A stretch of DNA of 64,000 nt from Gambelia wislizenii (GCA_030847615.1 JAUMIR010000004.1:86521001-86585000); one strand, 5' to 3'. Counted from the stretch's first letter, positions 1 through 11,699 are shown. A program made the numbers and translations. Notes: generated by a model not told the origin, from the sequence alone.

Positions 1-146
1 CTCCCTCCCTCCAGGGAGCCCCCCAGCCACTCACTTTGCAAATCTGGGGATTCCTGCCCCCACCTCCACTGTACATATCCACAGTTTTTCCACTTTTGCA
101 GGGGTCCTGCACCCCTAGCCCTTGCAGATGTGGAGAGCCGACTGTA
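1..146. mobile_element. Right end of a Tigger/pogo-like MITE, cut by the window edge
   Basis: The segment ends in AGAGCCGACTG followed by TA. This matches the inverted ends of the other Tigger-like elements in the window (4091, 8372, 37331, 49559, 51188), which read CAGTNGNCCC inward. The left end lies outside the window. Placement in the pogo/Tigger group of Tc1/mariner is by resemblance of the terminus. Confidence 0.5.
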
Positions 147-799
147 GTATTAACCCCGTAAATCAGGACTGGACAACTACCAGAGTCTGAGGGCTCATTG
201 GAGTCTCAGAGACCATTGGAGGATTACATACCCCTCTGCTTAACCCGTCCCTGGAAAAAACCCTCTATAAACATTTTTTTTCTCCTTATGCCAGTAGGAA
301 ACCGAGGGATGGTGGTGGTGCTACATTTTAGGTCTACTTGGGCCATTTTGGGCAAAGAAGAGGTCTTATGCCTAAAAAGGGTCACTTCCTGTCAGGACAA
401 GGACCTATCCTGGGCCTAAAATGTGGCAGAACTGCCTCCTTGGGGCATTTATGGGCACTTTTTAAAAATTAGGGTGTTCTAGGGGCCACAAAAATGGCCT
501 TGGGTACAGCAAGAGGCCTGCAGGCTATACTTTTCCTGCCCGTTCAGTACAGTTTTATTTTATAAGTAAAAATGGGACTCTAACCTGAGGAACTTTAAAT
601 GTAAATGTAACAGAAGCTCGTGAGAAGAAAGAAACAGTGTGTTAACAAGAGATGGAAGGGAGCATATATGATTCCCTCACATATATATTTTTTTAAAAAA
701 ACTTTGCCCTCTCCACTGCTGCTTCAATGAAGATTTCAACATTAAGCACTGTAGTTGTTCACTGTGCACGCCTTTTACTCACAGGATTTATACTAAGAG
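147..799. other. No recognised gene; repeat-like sequence
   Basis: The segment holds purine-rich stretches such as GGGCCACAAAAATGG and a short A/T run at 689-703. A similar texture recurs near 1333-1530, which suggests an old unassigned repeat family. The 73-codon open frame at 198-419 has no recognisable motif. Confidence 0.35.
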
Positions 800-915
800 T
801 TTTTTTTTTAAAAAAAAACTGCACTTTTGTTTTAATTTCTTGTAAGCTACCTTGGGTCCTGTGCTGGGAAAAAGGCAGGATTTAAATTAGTCATACAAAT
901 CAATAAGTAGGTCTT
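800..915 (+). mobile_element. L2-type LINE 3' end
   Basis: The text TAAGCTACCTTGGGTCC...GAAAAAGGCAGGATTTAAAT is the usual 3' tail of squamate L2 elements (a gene-poor 'gccaccttggg...gaaaggcaggataaa' motif). It is also seen at the ends of the L2 copies near 7550 and 13080. Confidence 0.55.
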
Positions 916-929
916 GTGTGATGTACATT

Positions 930-1152
930 GAAAGCCAGCATAGTGAAGTGATTTGAGTATCAGACTAGAACTCTGCGAGACTATGGTTCAAATCATTACC
1001 CATAAAAATCCATCGGGTTACCTTTGGCAAGTCACACTCTCTCAGCCTTAAAGAGAAGGCAATGGCAAACCTCATCTGAATAAATCTTGCCAAGAAAAAG
1101 CCTTAGGAGTTGCCATAAGTCACAAGTGACTTAAATGCACATAGCAACATCT
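930..1152 (+). mobile_element. Sauria-type SINE
   Basis: The segment is tRNA-derived. The A-box region reads AGTGAAGTGATTTGAGTATC and the B-box region reads TGGTTCAAATC. A conserved middle (GGCAAGTCACACTCTCTCAG, AGGCAATGGCAAACC) follows, then a 3' part (GTTGCCATAAGTCACAAGTG) that resembles the Bov-B LINE tail. It is a full-length but diverged copy. A related full copy lies at 38564 and a 3' fragment at 16644. Confidence 0.8.
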
Positions 1153-2726
1153 TTATGTGTATGGATGGATAAATTTCCAGGCTTGCAAAAGGCAGATCAG
1201 GCGCTTCCACAGAGTGTACTAGGGACTGGACCATCAGTGCAGAAATTTGACAGCCAGTGTTGATATTGTTGTGTTGGTTCTTTATGGTGCCCCAGCATCA
1301 TCCCTTAACATAGAATAGGGGCAGTGAAGGTGCAGCTGTGGGCTACCAATGCCATATGGAGGCCCCTATCACCCTCCTCCCTGAAGTAAGGTCTAAAATG
1401 GTTCAAGAGGGCCAAAACCATGGGGAAGAATTTTGGACCGTTAAAAAAAAATCATTGAGGAGGCGGTGTGTGTGGCCTTTCAGGGGGCCAATCTGGAGCC
1501 ATTCAGGGGGCCTAATACTTATTGTTATCCATTTTTGCCATAGAAAAAGTAGCAAGAGCATATCAGACACAAATAAGGTTTTACTCAGCAGGGGATTGGG
1601 AGGGGCTGTGGTGAGAGCATTTTCTGAACAGGGGAACAAACAGTGCAGTCTAGGGCTGTCATCCATAGAACACTTCCTGCCCCTCCTGATACATACACAT
1701 GGACTACTGTAATCCTCTCCCAGCAATCTTGCTATGGTTTGCTTTTCTTAACCGAGAAAGCTGCAGGTCATACTGTTTAGTGGATCCAAAGATGTAGACA
1801 TTCTGTGTATCTCACAGATAGTATTGGCTGGAGCCACAGGATATATAGAGTTTAATTTTTAATAGTGCTTGTGATTATTTTTAATAGTGCTTATTCCTTC
1901 CATTGCTTTTAATGGACTTGTGTTGCTGTTTACGTTGCAAAATTGCTGTCTGTTTCCTTGGGTAAGCTTCTCAAGGATTTGCATGTGTTAATTACTGATG
2001 TGCCTATGCATAACATGCTAATATATAATCTAACTTTCCTGTCTGAAAATCCTGCATATTGTAATTAATATTTGCTCAAATGTTCTTGGTTTATCAGTAT
2101 AAGCAAAGAGATCAAGGAAAAAACAATCTTCTATAAGCTTAAAGTTTCTAGATGCAAATCCATAAAGGGTTGAGATGGAGGGAACAATTAAAGAACATTT
2201 CGCATAGAACTATTTTAGGCTGATTTATATATTCTGTCTTCTGGTCAGATTCTTATTTACCAGTATTTCAGCACTTATTCTCATCTATTATTCTCAGATT
2301 AAAATACTTTCTAAATTTTTAGCATTTAAAAGCAGAATTCGAGTAATCATGTTCTTTAGAATTAGATCAATTCTTTTGATGTTATTTGATCTGGATAATA
2401 AGACTGATTTCTCTCTTCTCCCATGTAAGAGTATTGATGATCCAAACAGTGACGATTGGTGGTTTCCACATCATATTGATTTGGCACTATGGACAACTGC
2501 TTTAAAGTTTGGACTAAAATCTTTAGCAGATTCACTGCCCCACCAATGTGAAAGCCACCAACCACTACTTGATCCATGTGAATTCAATTAATAATATACA
2601 GGCTTCCCCCACTTTCTGTCAACTCGTTCTTTCAACACTTGCGAATTACAGACATGTTTCATTAATTTGACAGGGATTCCACTCTTTTGCCTACGAGGCT
2701 TACTTGGGACCACTCACACAGACTTT

Positions 2727-2765
<39 letters not shown>

Positions 2766-4088
2766 GGTGTTAATTTAGTTTTTGCACACATTCAAAAGTG
2801 ATATGTAGTATGTTATTTACATGTTTTGGTGGTCAAAATGCATTTGTAAGTTAAAAAAAACCCGAGTTCCATTTTTCAACCAATTCCACTTTCTGACAGT
2901 CCTCCGGTCCCTAACCCGCCAGATAAGCTAGACTAAAGTTAGACTTTAAGCACAGCTGGATTTGTTTTGGAATCAACAAAAGAACCGTAAGAGTATATTG
3001 AGCCATGTCACAACTGCTTCGTACACCTTTACTATGCTTGTGGGCAGCCATCTGTTGTATTTAGCCACATGATAAGCATGCTTTTACTGGTATTGATGCT
3101 CAGTGACATTTGTGAAGACCTCCTCTGGCATGTGGAAAGCCTCTGTGTCCCCCCCCGTTCACTGCCCCCTTTGTCTGGAAGTGGCAGAGGTGTTTGCTTC
3201 TTGCTTTCATTTACAGTGGGAAGGGAATGATCTCAGTCTTGAAAAGCATATGAAGCTGAGGGAGGCTGTGGGGAAGGCTGAGATTGCTGCTTGAAGAGTT
3301 GAGTCAAAAGCAGAGCTACTGAGAGGGAAAGCAGAGTCATTGTGTGATGTTGATGGAGTAACTGGATAGGTGTGGTTGTGTAGGTGCCAGAGTTAGAGGA
3401 TGGACTCATATATCTCCTGTACAATGTAAAAATCTGATCCAGTTAAATAGTCTCTTAGAAACTAGGTAATGTCAGCATAAGAAGTCTCCCCAAGACCACT
3501 CTGTTTCTTTAGAGAGCTGGTCCTCTTTCTGCTAATAGTGCTCTCAATTGGTTGCAGATGGTTACAATATGATGAGCATGACTGTGGGTATATTCATAGA
3601 ACACCCGCATTGCTAAAGCCCAGCTCAATTTATAGCTCTTTGCTGATGAAAAGGTAAATTTCTCTTCTAGTAAACTCCCTTGGGAAGCTACAGTCCATGG
3701 CTTTTGAGTAAAATTAGTATAAATGTGAACTGTGTATTAAGAGCAAACATTGGGATTTTGCATTAATAACTTCACTTGGAAAGTAGGCGATATGATATTA
3801 AAATCATTTTCCATAACTTTAATGCCCTGAAGATGTGAGAAAAGCAAGGTACAAGTTAAATTAATAAAACTACATTGCTGAAAAATGTGAAATTGCTGCT
3901 GGTAAAGAATATGCGCATATTAAACGTTGCTGATGTGCTGATTTTCAGACCTAGTATCAGAGACTGCCTAGCAAATTGATCCTTAAAAAGCCCCAAACAT
4001 GATCATACCTGTTTTGTCACATGCCAATAATGGCAAGTGTAGTAATTAATTATCATACTTTACCCTGCATTTTTCCAAAATATTGAAA
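1153..4088. other. No recognised gene
   Basis: The sequence is AT-rich with a GT/AT microsatellite at 2727-2765. Both strands carry short open frames (1338-1726, 2349-2591, 3103-3294) without recognisable motifs or a consistent splice context. I see no mobile element that I can name with confidence. Confidence 0.4.
2727..2765. repeat. Compound (GT)n(AT)n microsatellite
   Basis: About six GT units run directly into about thirteen AT units. Confidence 0.9.
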
Positions 4089-4090
4089 TA

Positions 4091-4834
4091 CAGTAGGACC
4101 CCCGTATCCGCAGGGGATTGGTTCCAGGCCCCACTGCAGATGGTGAAATCTGCGGATAATAGTGAACACCGCTGCCACCGGAATCCTCCCGGGGAAGGGA
4201 AGGGGGAGGCAAACTCACCTCCTCCTACCCTCCCCTGCCCGCCAGCCCTGCTGCGCTGGAACCCTCATCCTGCCCTTCTACCAGCTGTGCCAGAACCCAC
4301 CCACCCCGAAGAAGGAAGGGGGGAGGTGAGCTTGATCCCTCCCTCCCCCGCCCACCCGCTGTGCTGGAACCCACCCACCCCTGCATGCTTGCCCCCTCCC
4401 TCACCCGCCCACTGCACTGGTACCCTCTTCCCGCCCTTGGCCATCTGCCTGCCCACTGCGCTGGAACACACCCACTCCTCCCTACCCTGCCCACCAGCTC
4501 TGTCATGCCGGAACTCAACCACCCCGGAGAGGGGAGGGGGAGATGAGCTCGACCTTCCCTCCACTGCCTGCCTGCCGCACCGGAAACTTCCTCCCATCCG
4601 CAAAGAAGGGAGGAGGAAGGCGAGCTCGCCTCCTCCCTTCCTCCCTCCCCCACCCACCAGCTCCGTCATGCTGGAACCCTCCTCTTGGCTCCCCAGCCAG
4701 CTGTCGTGCCGGACCCCACCCACCCCCTGCAAGCTTGTCTCCTCCTTCCCTGCCTCTCCCATCCACCCCACCATTGCCATCTGCGGATAATTGAATCCGC
4801 GGATGGTGAATCAGCAGATGCAGGGGTGCTACTG
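4091..4834. mobile_element. GC-rich Tigger-like MITE
   Basis: The left end CAGTAGGACCCCCGTATCCG and the right end, which reads CAGTAGCACCCCTGCATCTG on the other strand, form inverted repeats. They are flanked by TA on both sides (4089-4090, 4835-4836), as expected of Tc1/mariner-superfamily elements. Subterminal 'ATCTGCGGATAATAG' and 'CTGCGGATAATTGAATC' are also inverted. The interior (about 4190-4790) is a C-rich, CpG-containing block with repeated 'CACCCACCCC' and 'GCCCACC' units. Its proline- and glycine-rich open frames are artefacts of base composition. Confidence 0.75.
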
Positions 4835-4911
4835 TATGGCTTTTCAGTTCCAGACGGTATTTCACAGTCTATGTTTTCCATTTTTAGCAGTATTAATTAC
4901 TGCTTTGGGGG

Positions 4912-4982
4912 AAGTGTCTGGCTTTTCTTCGCAAACGAAGATTCAGGAAGGACTCATCCCGTGCTTTCTGCAAGCGTGCTGA
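4912..4982 (-). mobile_element. 3' end of the I-group/Vingi-like LINE
   Basis: Read on the minus strand it gives GCTTGCAGAAAGCACGGGAT, then the stop region and the hairpin CTTCGTTTGCGAAG followed by AAAAGCC. The same 3' end terminates the copies at 40108-41204 and 57489-57866. Only about 70 bp survive here. Confidence 0.6.
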
Positions 4983-5209
4983 AGTTCATTGGAGGTGGAG
5001 CAAGGGCGAGGGCCAGTCACTCTGCTTGAGAGTAGACAGGAAACATTCCTCTCTTTTTTTTTTAACTGATAAGTTGGAGGCTTGGGTGTAGTAGTAGGAG
5101 AGTTATTTTTCCATTTTTATTTTCTGCACCTATTGCATCTGCAAATTCACGCCAGCTGAGCTAATTCAGATACCCTCCCCCGTGAACCTGGTCTTAGAAC
5201 CTTCAGTAA

Positions 5210-7016
5210 CTCGCTGTGATGCTTTAATGACCATTTCACAGATAAAATCTGTCTCATAAGAGTTGACTTAGATGCCATCATTGGAGCGGAAGTTGATAAT
5301 AGGGTGTCGAGCAACTCTGTGCATGGAACTACACTGGATAAGTTTCAGTTGGTGAGTATTGCTGATGTGGACAAGCTGCTGGGGAAAGTAAGGGGGACAA
5401 CTTGTTTTCTCGATCCCTCTTCCTCTTGGCTGGTTGTCCAGAGAGGAGATACAATTAGATTTCAAATGCAACGTATTATTAATGCATCTCTCAGGGAGGG
5501 GAACTTCCCATCTTGTGTAAAAGAAGCAGTGATTACACCCCTTCTGAAGAAGCCCTCCCTGGACCTTAATAGTTATAGGCCAGTGTCTAATTTTCCTTTT
5601 TTGGGCAAGGTGATTGAGGAGGCAGTTGCCTTCCAACTCCAGATGGTCTTGGATGACACATACTTCCTTGGCCCATTTCAAACTGGCTACGGAGTTGAGA
5701 TTGCTATGGTCACCTTAGTGAATGATCTCTGTCTTAACACTGACAGGGTGTGTGTGACCCTGTTGGTGCTTTTAGACCTCTCAGCAGTGTTCCATACCAT
5801 TGACTGTGGTATCCTTCTGGAATGCCAGGAGGGGGTGGGAATCAGAGGCACTGTCTTGCAGTGGTCCAGTCCTACCTCTCAAGCAGGTTCCAAATGGTGG
5901 TGCTTGGGAATAGCTGCACTTCAAAAAGGGAGCCCTGGTGGTGCAGTGGTTAAACGCCAGTATTGCAATCCACAAGGTTATGAGTTCGATCCCAGATGGC
6001 TCCAAAGTTGACTCAGCCTTCCATCCTTCTGTAAGTCAGTAGAACAAGTACCCAGCTTGTTGGGGGCAATTAGCTAAAAAACATTGTAATCTGCTTAGGG
6101 AGTGCTTTGACACTGATAAGCGGTATATAAATATCAATGCTATTGCTAATATCAATGCTATTCAAAAAAGGAGCTGTTACATGGCATACCACAAGTGCCA
6201 TTCTATCCCCAATGCTTTTAAACATCTACACAAAACTGCTGGGAAAATTCATCCAAAGGCATGGAGTGAGGTGCTATCCGTATGTTGATGACACCCAAGT
6301 ATATTTCTCCGTGCCTTCAAAAACAGCCATAGATAAGGATAGTGTGTCTCCTCTGAATGAATGCTTGGAGGAGGTAATAGGCTGGATGAAAGCAAACAAA
6401 CTAAAACTGAATCTAGACAAGACAGAGGTCCTAATCTGGGGATGGAAGTGTGTCAACCAGTTCTGGATGGGGTTACACTCCCTCTGAAAGACTACAGTAC
6501 GTTCAAAGCTTGGGGAGTGCTCCTGGATCCGTCAGCTCAGAGAGGTGTGACAGTCAGGAGTGCTTATTATCAGCTTCAGCTGATACGCCAGCTGCACCCC
6601 TTCCTAGAATTGTAAGACCTAAAGATGGTAGTATACGTGCTGGTAACATCAAGGTTGGACTTCTGCAATGTGCTATACATTGGGCTACTTCTGTACCAAG
6701 TTCGGAAACTCCAGTTAGTTCAAAACATGGCAGCCAGATTGGTTACAGATACATCCAGGAGTGAGCACATTATACCAATATTAAAATCACTCCACTGGCT
6801 GCCAATTAGTTTCTGGGCAAAGAACAAAGTGTTGGTTATTACCTTAAAGACCTACATGGTTTGGGTCCAGGTTACCTTTAGGATCACCTCCTCCCGTGAA
6901 TCCACCTCATACACTCAGGTCCTCTGGGGGACATTTACTTCAACCAGCCAGGACTAGACAGACAACTGTCACCCGGAGAACCTTTTCATCAGCCGCCCCC
7001 AGACTGTGGAATGACC
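5210..7016 (+). pseudogene. L2 reverse transcriptase ORF remnant
   Basis: This encoded the reverse transcriptase of an L2 non-LTR retrotransposon, which copies the element RNA at a nicked target. Recognisable stretches in order are LNSYRPVSNFPFLGKVIEEA (RT fingers, about 5563-5622), PFQTGYG, LLVLLDLSAVFHTID (motif A, first catalytic Asp), then after the SINE the YVDDTQ motif (about 6283), GWMKANKLKLNLDKTE (about 6382) and the C-terminal SRLDFCNVLYIG, LQLVQNMAARLVTD and HWLPISFWAKN. The catalytic box is YVDD. Several frameshifts separate these pieces (for example 5304-6011, 6137-6487, 6625-6957 are in different frames), so no functional protein remains. The second L2 copy at 11690 aligns with it through the same motifs. 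The family call is strong; the exact subfamily is not decided here. Confidence 0.85.
5931..6160 (+). mobile_element. tRNA-derived SINE nested in L2
   Basis: The A box lies in GTGGTGCAGTGGTTAAACGC and the B box in GAGTTCGATCCC. The body carries GGGGGCAATTAGCTAAAAAAC and GATAAGCGGTATATAAATA, then a 'GCTATTGCTA' tail. It is flanked by a target duplication: TTCAAAAAGGGAG at 5920-5932 and TTCAAAAAAGGAG at 6161-6173 (12 of 13 match). It differs from the Sauria-type SINEs by its body and tail. The two promoter boxes belong to the SINE and are not evidence of a tRNA gene. Confidence 0.8.
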
Positions 7017-7031
7017 TTCCAGAAGAGATTT

Positions 7032-7309
7032 TTTTCCTGCTTGTTTACCACTTATTTATTTTTATTAATCTTTATCCGTTTCTTATTAGGCAATACATCA
7101 ACTCATCAACATTCTTTAATACATTATTCACAGTCTATCATACTTATACCATAAATGAAATGAAATAAATGAAACAGGTGAAAACAACACAAATATTTTA
7201 GTTGTTTCTTCTGTTTTCATATCTTTAAATTTCAAAATTCTGAACTCAGTTGTGGTGACTTCCAGTCTTGTTTTTGAATGAAGATAAACCCTTGTTATTG
7301 TACCTACTG
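7032..7309 (-). mobile_element. Short reverse-oriented retroposon nested in L2
   Basis: A perfect 13-bp duplication (CCAGAAGAGATTT at 7019-7031 and 7310-7322) flanks an insert that begins with a T run. That is what a minus-strand element with a poly(A) tail gives. The interior resembles a LINE 3' UTR (possibly L1) but is too short to assign. Removing it joins the L2 text on either side. Confidence 0.6.
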
Positions 7310-7606
7310 CCAGAAGAGATTTGACAGCTAAACATGCTGTCTCAGTTTAAAAACAATGCTAAAGACTTATCTCTTCTGACAGGTCTACCCAGTTCATTTT
7401 AATCTATAAATTTTAAATTGGTGTTTTAAGTTTATGCATCTTTTTAATGTAATGTTTGTTTTAATCCTATGTGTTTTAACTTACAGTATGTGGTTAAATG
7501 GTTTTGTGTTTTAGTTATACAGTATATTGTATTTTAATTCATGTGGTATCCCACCTTGAGTCTTTGAGAGAGGCAGGAAATAAATAAATAAATAAATAAA
7601 TAACAG

Positions 7607-8370
7607 GATGACATGGGCTTTGTTCACACAGAAGAATAAACCAGAATTCTGGAGAATCCAGGCTTACTGGGAACAAACCTATGAGGTAATACATGCATAC
7701 TGTTCATTCCCAGCTCGCTGTTCCTGCTACCACAAGCAGAAACGGTTTGCTAGTCACTCAAGCCCAGGCCTCTCTCTGATACATCCCTGTCAAATCCCCG
7801 ATTAGTCAGGTTATGTTTTTGGCTAACAAGTCCTGGGTAGTTTGGGAGCAGCAAGCCAGGACCCTGTGTTTAAATGGCACACTTTAAACAAAAGCAATGG
7901 TTTGATTAGCCAATTGCATTAGTGGGAGGAGTCACAAGGAAACTTATTGACTATGTGCCCCAATATGCAACTTGTTGAGAATAGTCAGGGATCTCTAGAA
8001 TCCCATCTTACTGTTCCACGCAATATGATTATTCTTATTCCATCTCAATTACATTATAATCTGCAGGGATTGTGTGAGAGAAGTCCTGGGGAGCAAGATG
8101 ATAGAACTTGGTAAAATGAGTAACCCACACAAACTTAGTCTGAGGCTGCAGTTTTATACACACCTACTGGAGACCATCCATAAACTGAGCATAGTAGGAC
8201 ATAAGTTTGAGTAAATACATATACAATTGCACCCTGGCGTCTGCCAAGCAACCCAAAAATTCCAGGTTCAGGATATGGCATAGACTTGAATCCTAAGAGA
8301 ATATATGTGCCATCAAGATTAATATTCTGCAAAATTCAGCCTGGTGTCTGTTACATAATCAGAGCAACAT
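7607..8370. other. No recognised gene
   Basis: Moderately AT-rich sequence without a recognisable element. Open frames at 7608-7805 and 8135-8332 lack motifs. Confidence 0.4.
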
Positions 8371-8371
8371 A

Positions 8372-9075
8372 CAGTTGCCCCTCCACATTCGCGAACTTGA
8401 CATTCGCGGTTTTGATTATTCGCGGTTTTGATTATTCCAGAGGCCCCGTGAAAGCCATGGGAGGGAGCGGGGAGGGCCGGGGAGGCCTCCACGGGGCCTT
8501 CGGAGACCCTCCGGAGGCCCTGCAAAGGCCTTGGGGAGCACTGGGGAGGCCTCCGCAGGGCCCTGCGAGGCCCCGTGAAAGCCTTGGGAGGGAGGGGGTG
8601 GGCCGGGGAGGCCTTCACGGGGCCCCCGGAGACGCTCCGGAGGCCCCATGAAGGCCTGGGGAAGGGGTGGGGAGGGCCGTGAAGGAGCGTCTCCGGAGGC
8701 CCCTTGAAGGCCTGGGGAAGGGGTGGGGAGGGCCGGGGAGGCCTTCATGGAGCCTCTGGAAACGCTCCGGAGGCCCCATGAAGGCCTGGGGAAGGGCTGG
8801 GGAGGGCTGGGGAGGCGATCATGGGGCCTCCGGAGACGTTCCGGAGGCCCCATGAAGGCCTGGAGAAGGTGTGGGGAGGGCTGGGGAGGCAATCATGGGG
8901 CCTCCGGAGGCCCCATGAAGGCCTGGGGAGGGAGGGGGAGGCGGGGGAAAGCGACTATAGAGCCTCTGGAGGCCCTGTGGTTGCTTTGGCGGGGGAGGGC
9001 AATTGTTATTCACGGATTTTTCACATTCACGGGGGTCTGGGGAACCTAACCCCCACGAATGTGAAGGGATGACTG
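8372..9075. mobile_element. GC-rich Tigger-like MITE with internal minisatellite
   Basis: The termini CAGTTGCCCCTCCACATTCG and, on the other strand, CAGTCATCCCTTCACATTCG are inverted repeats flanked by TA (8370-8371, 9076-9077). Subterminal 'ATTCGCGGTTTTGATTATT' (left) and 'ATTGTTATTCACGGATTTTT' (right) are also roughly inverted. The core 8450-8960 is a tandem array. No transposase is encoded. Confidence 0.8.
8450..8960. repeat. GC-rich minisatellite inside a MITE
   Basis: Units of roughly 70-80 bp share 'GGAGGCCCCATGAAGGCC', 'TGGGGAAGGGGTGGGGAGGG' and 'CTCCGGAGACGCTCCGG' elements. At least six partly degenerate units can be followed. Several units contain four G-runs close together on the plus strand, which fits an intramolecular G-quadruplex motif. 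All open frames here (8286-9072, both strands) follow the repeat and are not genes. Confidence 0.85.
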
Positions 9076-9077
9076 TA

Positions 9078-11689
9078 TTTGGTTTTGATTTAATTTGAAC
9101 TGTTTCCTATCTCTGTTTCACCATAATGCTTTCATCTGTCATCTTCATGATTGGTCTGTTTCTTTACAGTGCTTCTTTAAACATTCTGCATCTGTAGAGA
9201 CTAACTGGGAATCACAAGATATCAAGCTATCCTCCTCTTACTAGAAACAGTCAATCTTTTTTCCTATCTATCCATCTGTTTCCTGTTTTCTCATTGGGAC
9301 TGACAATTAGTTTTAGGCTCCTGAAATCAATGAGACTTCAGTTACTAATTTAAGTCTTGCTGATTTCAATAAGTCTATCTAAACATGATTGAGGTTGGAT
9401 CCATCCCATCCATGACTAACGTATAATTCTGAAAACATAAACATAAATTTAATTTTGTCTTTGTATCATTAAAGAAGCAGCAGTGAAAGACTAGAAAAGC
9501 TGCACTAGTTTTGGTGGTAAAGGTGGTGACATCAGATTTTGTGGTGGTACAGGGCCCCCAAAAACACACACCCATCTAAGGACTTCATGAGGCCCATACG
9601 TTGTCTACCCTGGACTAGAACCTGCACCTCATGTATGGATGAATTATTGTTACTGTGTTACATTTGTATACTATTATCCTAGTATAATATACTAACAATG
9701 CCTAAAACAGTATGTGTTGCTGGTTTTCCTTTAGAAAACTATTCATAAAGTACCTCTGGTTTGTTTGTATAGCATTTCTATATTTTCTTCAACTTGGCTT
9801 TCAAATAACCAAACTTGATAGAATGCTACATTTTCTATAGGCCTCACTTTTCAGACTAGGAACAGAAATGTTCCTTAAACGTTTGTTTGGCATACAAGTG
9901 GGCAGTCTTTAGGTTCAGATGGTGTTTTCACCATTTTAAAAAGAGTGGCCTATAGATAAAGAAATCTAAGTATAATTATATAAAGAGTGTTATATAAAGC
10001 TATGGGTTTTGCTCTGAAATCCCTTAGGATTCTCATCTCTGAAGCTAGTACACAGAAATGTGTATTCTTTAAAAAAGAATCAAGCAAACAGTCAGCTTCT
10101 TTGGCAGTGTAAGTTCTCAAAACATGGAAAGTGTTTCAGCTGTCAAGGAATATTTCAGATGCTTTCACTTTAAACAGCATTTTAAAGAAATAGAGTGAAA
10201 ACATCTTCACAATTGTCATTTGGTCTGAGTATCAAAAAGGACTTCGACTTCTTTGAAAATACTCAGCTCAGAAAAAGGAAGATTGCAGAGCAGAAAAGCT
10301 CTAATATTTATTTTTACCTAAGGAAACTCAGTTTGGAGAAGATAAAAAGCAGATATTGGGAAGACCTTTTAGAGCCTGAAAATAATTTAGAATTCATAAA
10401 CCTGGATAAAGCTTTTCACCTATGGGCAATATGTTCGCTCCTTAGGCAGGGGAGGCCAACTAAATTAGGAAGACCCTACCCCTAGAGGTGGTGGGCAGTC
10501 TTCTTCATTCTTCTGTGCAAGTGCGGCCTTCCTGCTGTAACTATTTTCAACTTCTGTCATGTGGCTCAGAAGCAGACTTAATCTGGGCTCCTGTGTTCTG
10601 CATTAGAACCAAATAAATAGACCAACTTGAATAAAGGGAGAGAGTGTTGCTGGGAAACCAGTCTTAGTTCATCCCAGTCTGATACTTGCAGACATTCTGG
10701 GTTGCATTTACTCAGCACCTCATGGGACAGCAAGAGATTAGCTCTCACAATAAGGTACATAGTAAATCGCAGCATTTGGAAGCATCTTGAATAGTATGAA
10801 CTTTTGCTATCAGAACTGCTGGCCCCAATGTGAGCTAGGTCATTTCTGACAATAGTATTACAATCTGCACTGGCATATAGACATTTAACTCTTACAAACC
10901 ATTCATGAATTTTTGGCAAATGCACAATAATCACCACTAGCAATGCTGGAGGAATCTCAAATGGAATTAATGATTTATAGTTGCAGCTGCTGCCACATTT
11001 TGAACCTTTCATAGTTAGTCTGGAATCTGACATCAAGCAGCTTTACATTAGTAAACAATTTTGTTTTTAAAAAATATTTAATTAAATTGTATAGGAAATG
11101 TCATAACAATAAGCAACGGTAGGTAAAAGGAGAGAACAGTTTATAAAAAGGTGGCCTTTCGGTATCTTGACTTGGAGACTCTTGTTATTTCTCAGTCTTC
11201 CATATTAGTAGCTGAGGAGCAAAGTGTGATAATCTTGCACCCTTTATTTCTTTTTGGAATGTCACCTCCTTGACTTTCAGTAATGTAATAATAAATACCC
11301 TTGTAGAGTCTCAACAACATGGTTCCAAAATATTAAGATGAGGGCCTTGAGCTGACTTGTTAGCTAATGAGATTTTTGGCTTCAAAATGTTTGTCTTGTC
11401 CTTAAGCTACTATTCTATCAGCCATTAACTGTGTTAGAGAGTTCCACATGTTACTAAGTTATAGGAGGAAAACTTTGTTTATTTAAACCTGCTGTGTAAT
11501 CACTTTTAAAACTTTTTGTAGTGAGATAATGATTTTACTGATTGCAGTTGCATCCTTTTCTTCTGAATTGAGAGCCAAAATTTTAGGTTTTCAACTCATA
11601 ATGTTCTTTGCATTTCATCCATTTCTGTCATTAACACTTGCTAGCAGTTACCAAGGTGGAAATAGTGCTGGGCAAATAGAATTAACAGA
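9078..11689. other. No recognised gene; two open frames of unknown meaning
   Basis: The longest frames are 10195-10485 (+, 96 codons, lysine- and leucine-rich) and 10578-11036 (-, 152 codons). Neither shows a domain I recognise, and neither has a convincing promoter or splice context. Text near 9310-9400 (AATGAGACTTCAGTTACT, ATTTCAATAAGTC) resembles a short squamate MITE family. The rest is AT-rich single-copy-looking DNA. Confidence 0.35.
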
Positions 11690-11699
11690 GGTTGCAAAC

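Larger units (their letters stand above)
5150..7606 (+). mobile_element. L2-clade LINE, 5'-truncated, with two nested insertions
   Basis: The copy spans reverse transcriptase, the C-terminal conserved region and the 3' UTR, and ends in (AAAT)n at about 7582-7602. The 3' UTR ends with the 'CCACCTTGAGTC...GAGGCAGGAAATAAA' tail. A SINE (5931-6160) and a reverse-oriented LINE fragment (7032-7309) interrupt it, both with target-site duplications, so both arrived after this copy. Confidence 0.85.

Noticed and set aside
2349..2591. Open on both strands, possible small exon
   Set aside because: No splice sites of quality and no recognisable protein. Opposite-strand openness suggests chance.
4083..4865. 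Overlapping proline- and glycine-rich open frames of 60-235 codons on both strands
   Set aside because: They lie within a C-rich, repetitive MITE interior. Many frames are open at once because few stops occur in such composition.
5931..6010. tRNA gene with A and B boxes
   Set aside because: The boxes belong to a SINE with body, tail and target duplication. No cloverleaf with a proper anticodon arm can be drawn.
8450..8960. CRISPR-like regularly spaced repeats
   Set aside because: The units are contiguous degenerate minisatellite units with no unique spacers, inside a vertebrate MITE.
8286..9072. Long Arg/Gly/Pro-rich open frames
   Set aside because: They follow the minisatellite in the Tigger-like MITE, on both strands and in several frames.
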